A stretch of DNA of 64,000 nt from Lachnoanaerobaculum gingivalis (GTDB lineage Bacteria > Bacillota > Clostridia > Lachnospirales > Lachnospiraceae): assembly GCF_003862475.1 (NCBI RefSeq), contig NZ_RRCO01000001.1, positions 248,001 to 312,000 on the forward strand, written 5' to 3'. Below, in pieces: positions 57,601 to 64,000 of this stretch. Under the pieces are notes generated by a model. The model searched no databases and was not told the origin of the DNA. It saw nothing but the letters and a program-made list of their open reading frames with translations. The translations under genes were made by a program, and so were the position numbers. Every line of letters begins with the position of its first letter. Positions within the stretch are counted from its first letter, which is position 1.

Positions 57601-60600
57601 TTATATTCTAATGATGAAGCAATTAATCATATAAATACTTACGGTTCACCTTTACATTCCATTCTGGTTATATTCTAATGATTGTTCGGTCTCTATTTTT
57701 TCTACATAGCCCTTTACTTTACATTCCATTCTGGTTATATTCTAATCCGACCTGGATTTAAAATATATGACCGTTTCTGATCTTTACATTCCATTCTGGT
57801 TATATTCTAATGACTGTACAAAGTAGCCTTTTCCGGTTGGCGTGTACCTTTACATTCCATTCTGGTTATATTCTAATTTAAAAGACAGAGTAGATGTGAT
57901 TGTAAAAATTGTCTTTACATTCCATTCTGGTTATATTCTAATAATTCTAAAGATAATAAAACAATTTCTGTTACAGTCTTTACATTCCATTCTGGTTATA
58001 TTCTAATTGCATGTGCTTCATCTTTTGACTTGTTCTCTGCCTGACTTTACATTCCATTCTGGTTATATTCTAATAAAAAACAATTTTGTTAAATTCTTTG
58101 TAAAAACACCTTTACATTCCATTCTGGTTATATTCTAATCTGTACAGGCCTAATTCAGTTATGACTCCGTCAACTTTTCTTTACATTCCATTCTGGTTAT
58201 ATTCTAATAATATTCGATTTGCCCAATTTGGCAATCTTACATTCTTTACATTCCATTCTGGTTATATTCTAATGCATACTGATTTGAAACTACAGGAACT
58301 TGATTTAGCTTTACATTCCATTCTGGTTATATTCTAATGATAATAGAGGTTCACAATTTTTATCCGGGTAACTACTTTACATTCCATTCTGGTTATATTC
58401 TAATGATCGTCAAGAAAAAGGATTCTTGCTCAGATACTTTCTTTACATTCCATTCTGGTTATATTCTAATTGAGAGCAAAGGAGGAGATAAATGACAACT
58501 TATAATCACTTTACATTCCATTCTGGTTATATTCTAATGGCAGACTGGCAACAAATCACATTTTAAGTATTGATACTTTACATTCCATTCTGGTTATATT
58601 CTAATGTAAAGATACAAAAGAGAACTTTGTTGAACCTCTACCCCCTTTACATTCCATTCTGGTTATATTCTAATGATAATTATAACCCGTTTGGAGTATC
58701 GCTTAGATTCCTTTACATTCCATTCTGGTTATATTCTAATTTTGAGTACCGTCCTGCTTAGTAATAAGGTTATATCCTTTACATTCCATTCTGGTTATAT
58801 TCTAATTTTGCATAACCATCATAGGACTTAATCCCATACGGTCTTTACATTCCATTCTGGTTATATTCTAATCTTGATCAGCGCTTCTGAGTTGATTCAG
58901 CAACAGCCTTTACATTCCATTCTGGTTATATTCTAATGTAATGAGCATAAACAATTCTTGATTGCTACAAACATCTTTACATTCCATTCTGGTTATATTC
59001 TAATCAACACAATAGCAAATAAAGCCGTATCGCTTAAACACTTTACATTCCATTCTGGTTATATTCTAATCGAATTGAATTACATTGCAGAGCAGGGCGA
59101 ATATCCCTTACATTCCATTCTGGTTATATTCTAATATTACTACAGAAGGATTTAAGCAAAAGACAGATAGCTTTACATTCCATTCTGGTTATATTCTAAT
59201 GAAGAGGGTTGAAGCTATATTGGCAGCACTGGAAACTTTACATTCCATTCTGGTTATATTCTAATCTGTATAACTCCTGACAGAGTAGAAAAACATCAAA
59301 ACTTTACATTCCATTCTGGTTATATTCTAATTTATTCTTGCGCACCGTAGCGAACTTTTACAGCAAGCTTTACATTCCATTCTGGTTATATTCTAATTAA
59401 GCTCAGGCTCTACAATATTATCTATATCTGAAAACTTTACATTCCATTCTGGTTATATTCTTTACATTCCATTCTGGTTATATTCCAATTGTTCCTGTCA
59501 CAATGCAGATAAGAAGTGGATGTGACTTTACATTCCATTCTGGTTATATTCCAATGACAGTAACTTTTCTTTTTTTATACGCATATAATTGCTTTACATT
59601 CCATTCTGGTTATATTCCAATTAGATTGTAGGAGAGATTAGAGGGAAAGTAAATAGGCTTTACATTCCATTCTGGTTATATTCCAATAAAGACCGGAAAG
59701 GGAAATAAGACCACAGGGTGGACTTTACATTCCATTCTGGTTATATTCCAATGATATGGCAAAGTTTAATTATATCAGTATTGACTACTTTACATTCCAT
59801 TCTGGTTATATTCCAATCATATTCAGATACTGCAGCATTAAATGTATCAGCACTTTACATTCCATTCTGGTTATATTCCAATCTTTACCCCCATCTTTTG
59901 CAACTCTGCTGCAATCTCCTTTACATTCCATTCTGGTTATATTCCAATAAAACTTGACAGCTCATCTATAACCACCGTATCAAACTTTACATTCCATTCT
60001 GGTTATATTCCAATCGTCCAAATCGGCTCCCTCAAAGCTTGCCTCAGTACTTTACATTCCATTCTGGTTATATTCCAATATAGATGGTACTGAATATAAC
60101 ATTACTAAACTTGACTTTACATTCCATTCTGGTTATATTCCAATTGCTTTATTGTTAAGCCTTTTAGCCGTAATTCCTTCCTTTACATTCCATTCTGGTT
60201 ATATTCCAATCACAGGTGAGTTGTTAAATCTTCCTACCCCTGATCACTTTACATTCCATTCTGGTTATATTCCAATAATAAGTACCGCTTTTAACGTCTA
60301 CTGTTTTGCCTTCTTTACATTCCATTCTGGTTATATTCCAATCAGGGGAAGAGCATAGAAGAAGGGTGGATACAGCACTTTACATTCCATTCTGGTTATA
60401 TTCTAATGACCGCAAAGACATAGCAAAAAGCCTTGACGAAATGAACTTTACATTCCATTCTGGTTATATTCTAATTCTTTCAATCAGTGGCAAAATTTCC
60501 TTTGACTTACTTTACATTCCATTCTGGTTATATTCTAATGCTAAGAAGGTAATTTCATCTATCAGGCTATACATACTTTACATTCCATTCTGGTTATATT

Positions 60601-63600
60601 CTAATTAAACCCCTCAGCCCCTCCTACTCTTTATTAATTGAACTTTACATTCCATTCTGGTTATATTCTAATCGATGTATATGATGTAAATTCTTTGTAT
60701 CCTTATATAACTTTACATTCCATTCTGGTTATATTCTAATTGACTTAGTAAAATTACTAGATGAATATTTTACGCTCTTTACATTCCATTCTGGTTGTAT
60801 TCTAATGAATTCAGAATATGGGCCAGTATTTTTTAATAGATCACTTTACATTCCATTCTGGTTATATTCTAATTCGTTCGTCCATTAAAATCTCCTTTCT
60901 TTAACCTCCTTTACATTCCATTCTGGTTATATTCTAATAATATTCGATTTGCCCAATTGGGCAATTTTATATTCTTTACATTCCATTCTGGTTATATTCT
61001 AATGAAAAGGAAAAACAAACGGATTTGGGCGAAAGTACTTTACATTCCATTCTGGTTATATTCTAATCTATTCATACAAGATTTGAAGAGGGGTATTATC
61101 CCCTTTACATTCCATTCTGGTTATATTCTAATAGGAACTTAATTGCGAAAAGTTCGCGGCAAGGGAACTTTACATTCCATTCTGGTTATATTCCAATGAT
61201 ACTTTTATTGATATTTGCTTTATCAAAGTATTCTTTACATTCCATTCTGGTTATATTCCAATGTCGTCATCATAACATTTCAGTTTAATGCTTTCCGGCT
61301 TTACATTCCATTCTGGTTATATTCCAATTGTGTTAAGCGTTGTCATAAACTCAATGTTATTTAAACTTTACATTCCATTCTGGTTATATTCCAATAAGTA
61401 CTTGCAAAGACTTTAAACTGGTTTACACGACTTTACATTCCATTCTGGTTATATTCCAATAATGCAGCGCAAAATACAATCACCTCCAACAATTTGACTT
61501 TACATTCCATTCTGGTTATATTCCAATACGGGGTATAAAATTTTTATCATTGTTCACTTTTTCCTTTACATTCCATTCTGGTTATATTCCAATTTATTAA
61601 AAAATGCTACGGGATTATAGGCGATTATCTTTACATTCCATTCTGGTTATATTCCAATGTATTTGGTGCAGTAGGTCCGATAATGACAACACTCTTTACA
61701 TTCCATTCTGGTTATATTCCAATTATATGGAAAAATCGAGGAAGAGATGAGGGTATCAAACTTTACATTCCATTCTGGTTATATTCCAATGCGAATATAG
61801 TATAATTATTTTTGCCGTTACTCTTAACTTTACATTCCATTCTGGTTATATTCCAATACATAGCCATATAGCAGGCAGATGGGCATTTATCGACTTTACA
61901 TTCCATTCTGGTTATATTCCAATATTCTTGAATGCGTAAAAAGGAGGGTGCATGGTAGCTTTACATTCCATTCTGGTTATATTCCAATTACAATTGGATA
62001 TTATGCAATGTTTGAGTACACGAACTTTACATTCCATTCTGGTTATATTCCAATGTCCAAGGGTTAGTAGGTAATGTCTCTCCGGTATCCTTTACATTCC
62101 ATTCTGGTTATATTCCAATGCTTACAAAGGCCGAGCAGGACACAGCTGTAGGCGACTTTACATTCCATTCTGGTTATATTCCAATTTATGCATCATGTTC
62201 TGACTCTCTCTATCAGTACCGAACTTTACATTCCATTCTGGTTATATTCCAATTTATCATGTATAATTGCGTGAACATTGCTTACTGCCTTTACATTCCA
62301 TTCTGGTTATATTCCAATTCAGTTGGACAAGTTGGGGGATAAAGCTAAGAAGACTTTACATTCCATTCTGGTTATATTCCAATAAGATGTGAGCAGCTCT
62401 TTACCTGATTGGAGAAAGTAACTTTACATTCCATTCTGGTTATATTCCAATAGAAGTTTATCAAAACTTATGTTAAACAGCTTAACCTTTACATTCCATT
62501 CTGGTTATATTCCAATGAAGAAAATGCCTTTATTTTCAGACAAAACTTAATCTTTACATTCCATTCTGGTTATATTCCAATTATACCAGAGTTTAGGGGC
62601 GCAAGCCCCTTAAACTCCTTTACATTCCATTCTGGTTATATTCCAATCTTACCGATACATCGTGTATCATAAGCATTCCGATCTTTACATTCCATTCTGG
62701 TTATATTCCAATGAATGACAAACGCTGATTTTCAATCACTGGATGTATCTTTACATTCCATTCTGGTTATATTCCAATGGGCAATGCTCCCGATTATAGT
62801 TTTGTCTATGCTCCCTTTACATTCCATTCTGGTTATATTCCAATGACGACTGTATCGCTTATAGTCGATAAGAAGTTGAAACTTTACATTCCATTCTGGT
62901 TATATTCCAATAGATACATAACCGGACTGAAATTCGGGGAGATATCTTTACATTCCATTCTGGTTATATTCCAATGTTCTTACATTTTGCACCCAAACAA
63001 TTTACAAGATCTTTACATTCCATTCTGGTTATATTCCAATAAATACATGGAGAAGAATAAGGATTACACAGTTAGACTTTACATTCCATTCTGGTTATAT
63101 TCCAATGAAGAGTCGGAAATGACTTCAGAGCAAGAACAGGCATCTTTACATTCCATTCTGGTTATATTCCAATTATAGTGTTTAGTGCTTACCCTCATAT
63201 GGATATAACCTTTACATTCCATTCTGGTTATATTCCAATGAAGTCGATAAGACGCTAAGGCTTGTAAGTGAAACCACTTTACATTCCATTCTGGTTATAT
63301 TCCAATTCAAGTCCTCTAATAACATTAAACACTTTACTTAACTTTACATTCCATTCTGGTTATATTCCAATTGATTACAGAACCGCAAGGGGAATTAAGT
63401 AGCTATCCTTTACATTCCATTCTGGTTATATTCCAATAACACCCCTTCTTTCCATTCCTTTTGTTTAGCTTCCTTTACATTCCATTCTGGTTATATTCCA
63501 ATAGATGGGAAAAAATATTAAAGATATCAAGCAAGGATACTTTACATTCCATTCTGGTTATATTCCAATTATATTCTTTTAAAAAGTCAAAAAGATATCC

Positions 63601-63702
63601 AGGCATCTTTACATTCCATTCTGGTTATATTCCAATAGTAAAGTTTGCAGGCACGATGCCCGATTATTCTACCTTTACATTCCATTCTGGTTATATTCCA
63701 AT
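54690..63702 (-). CRISPR. Very large CRISPR array, about 138 repeats
   Basis: Repeat is 30 bases. Read on the plus strand it begins CTTTACATTCCATTCTGG and ends in (A/T)TATATTC(C/T)AAT; read on the minus strand it ends GGAATGTAAAG, like the I-B/III repeats of Clostridia. I count 138 copies (one truncated) and about 136 spacers of 34-39 bases. Because the conserved 3' end and the leader/cas2 lie to the right, transcription is leftward. Variants occur in blocks: 54690-56034 GGATATATTCCAAT; 56071-56100 a single GGTTATATTCCAAT copy; 56135-59459 ...TTCTAAT; 59460-60342 ...TTCCAAT; 60378-61132 ...TTCTAAT; 61168-63702 ...TTCCAAT. A repeat at 59106 has T2 changed to C and one near 60777 has TTGTATTC. 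The oldest spacers are at the left. No adaptation or interference gene is inside the array. Confidence 0.98.
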
Positions 63703-63910
63703 CCGTCTCCTATCATACCACCTATTTGCGCCATTTAAAACCCTCTTTTTTGTCTACCTCGATTTTTTCTGCCGGCAAAGTATGATTTTCTTGTAATTAT
63801 ACTGTCTATGTACTGCTCTAAACCTTTGTTTTATAACATTTGTCGATTCCCCTATATTTTTGGGCTATTATAGGTCGACAATTGTATTGATATGATAAGC
63901 AGCATTGATA
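63703..63910 (-). promoter_or_regulatory. CRISPR leader
   Basis: 208 bases between the last repeat and cas2. It is AT-rich and holds an inverted repeat: TTGTCGA (63840-63846) and TCGACAA (63875-63881), with CCTATA/TATAGG nested inside. The 39 bases next to the last repeat are less AT-rich and are discussed as a finding. Leader sequences with TCGAC-type inverted motifs are known near I-B arrays. Confidence 0.75.
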
Positions 63911-64000
63911 TCAAATCATAAACGGATCATCCTGCTGCAATCCTATTACATTTTTATCAAGCCACCTCTCATTTCTGCTCTTAAATATTATTACCGAGTC
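63911..64000 (-). CDS. cas2: Cas2 (C-terminal 29 residues, 5' part outside window)
   Basis: The frame entering at the right edge reads DSVIIFKSRNERWLDKNVIG and ends LQQDDPFMI with a stop at 63911-63913. This matches the C-terminus of type I-B/III Cas2 (pattern DS-IIIFKSR-E-WL-K--IG). Cas2 is the structural partner of Cas1 in spacer acquisition. Its place directly beside the leader fits a cas1-cas2-array arrangement with the rest of the cas operon to the right. Recognised by pattern, without a database search. Confidence 0.85.
   Translation of the reverse strand, partial: DSVIIFKSRNERWLDKNVIGLQQDDPFMI

Noticed and set aside
54690-63702. Array as the partner of the RAMP module only (pure type III locus)
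   Set aside because: The repeat type, cas2 at the leader end, and spacers from both coding strands point to a shared or type I-B array; exclusive type III use is not supported.
55325-63796. Many open frames with recurring FTFHSGYI, LYIPFWLYSN or LHSILVIF strings
   Set aside because: They are translations of the CRISPR repeat in its three frames joined by spacers, and do not code for protein.

Overview
The window looks like a chromosomal segment of a low-GC Gram-positive anaerobe of the Clostridia, most likely Lachnospiraceae. The reasons are a division/cell-wall (dcw) cluster with DivIB and a class B PBP, a SCIFF peptide with its radical SAM maturase beside secDF/tgt/yajC (a Clostridia hallmark), strong AGGAGG ribosome binding sites, and an AT-rich sequence. 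The assignment to family is inference from gene content; no 16S gene is present.

Layout. 1-9.2 kb (minus strand): rsmH-ftsL-pbp-mraY-murD-ftsW-divIB and, behind its own promoter, ftsZ, which runs off the left edge. 9.25-11.9 kb: an IS1634-like element flanked by a perfect 322-bp direct repeat, best read as a very long target-site duplication that kept both neighbours intact. 11.7-17.7 kb: argF, a small membrane protein, an rRNA/tRNA methyltransferase homologue, nadE, an HD hydrolase, one plus-strand envelope protein and trmL. 17.7-31.2 kb: housekeeping operons (aminotransferase, Lrp regulator, VanW protein with an upstream 32-aa hydrophobic peptide, nth, dCMP deaminase, sua5) and the scfA-scfB-secDF-tgt-yajC operon. 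31.4-44.4 kb: a GNAT, a cystatin-like protein whose signal peptide seems frameshifted off, a five-gene SWIM / HEAT-like / MoxR / DUF5682-like / VWA module, dinB, an RsiV-like lipoprotein, a thioesterase, a gamma-glutamylcyclotransferase-like protein and a SLOG protein.

44.4-64 kb is the accessory region: a decayed zinc-ribbon-like gene, a decayed IS66 element, a five-gene type III-like RAMP module (PD-(D/E)XK-like nuclease, Cas10-like cyclase, Csm3-, Csm4- and Csm5-like subunits), a membrane-anchored glycosyltransferase, and a 9-kb CRISPR array with about 138 repeats. The array ends in a leader and the C-terminus of cas2 at the right edge. The repeat (3' end GGAATGTAAAG when read on the minus strand) and the cas2 position indicate transcription leftward, towards the RAMP genes, and suggest that a type I-B-like operon lies outside the window to the right.

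The most interesting candidate system is the RAMP module. It has a Cas10-like protein with an intact D...GDD cyclase palm but no visible HD nuclease, no Csm2/Cmr5 small subunit, no Cas6 and no CARF effector. In the usual effector place it has a nuclease-like protein without a recognisable nucleotide sensor. Its guides would have to come from the large array and a Cas6 encoded elsewhere. Several spacers can be decoded by eye: one carries a family B (phi29-type) DNA polymerase motif, one a phage SNF2-helicase motif II, and two encode the same 11-residue peptide with only synonymous differences.
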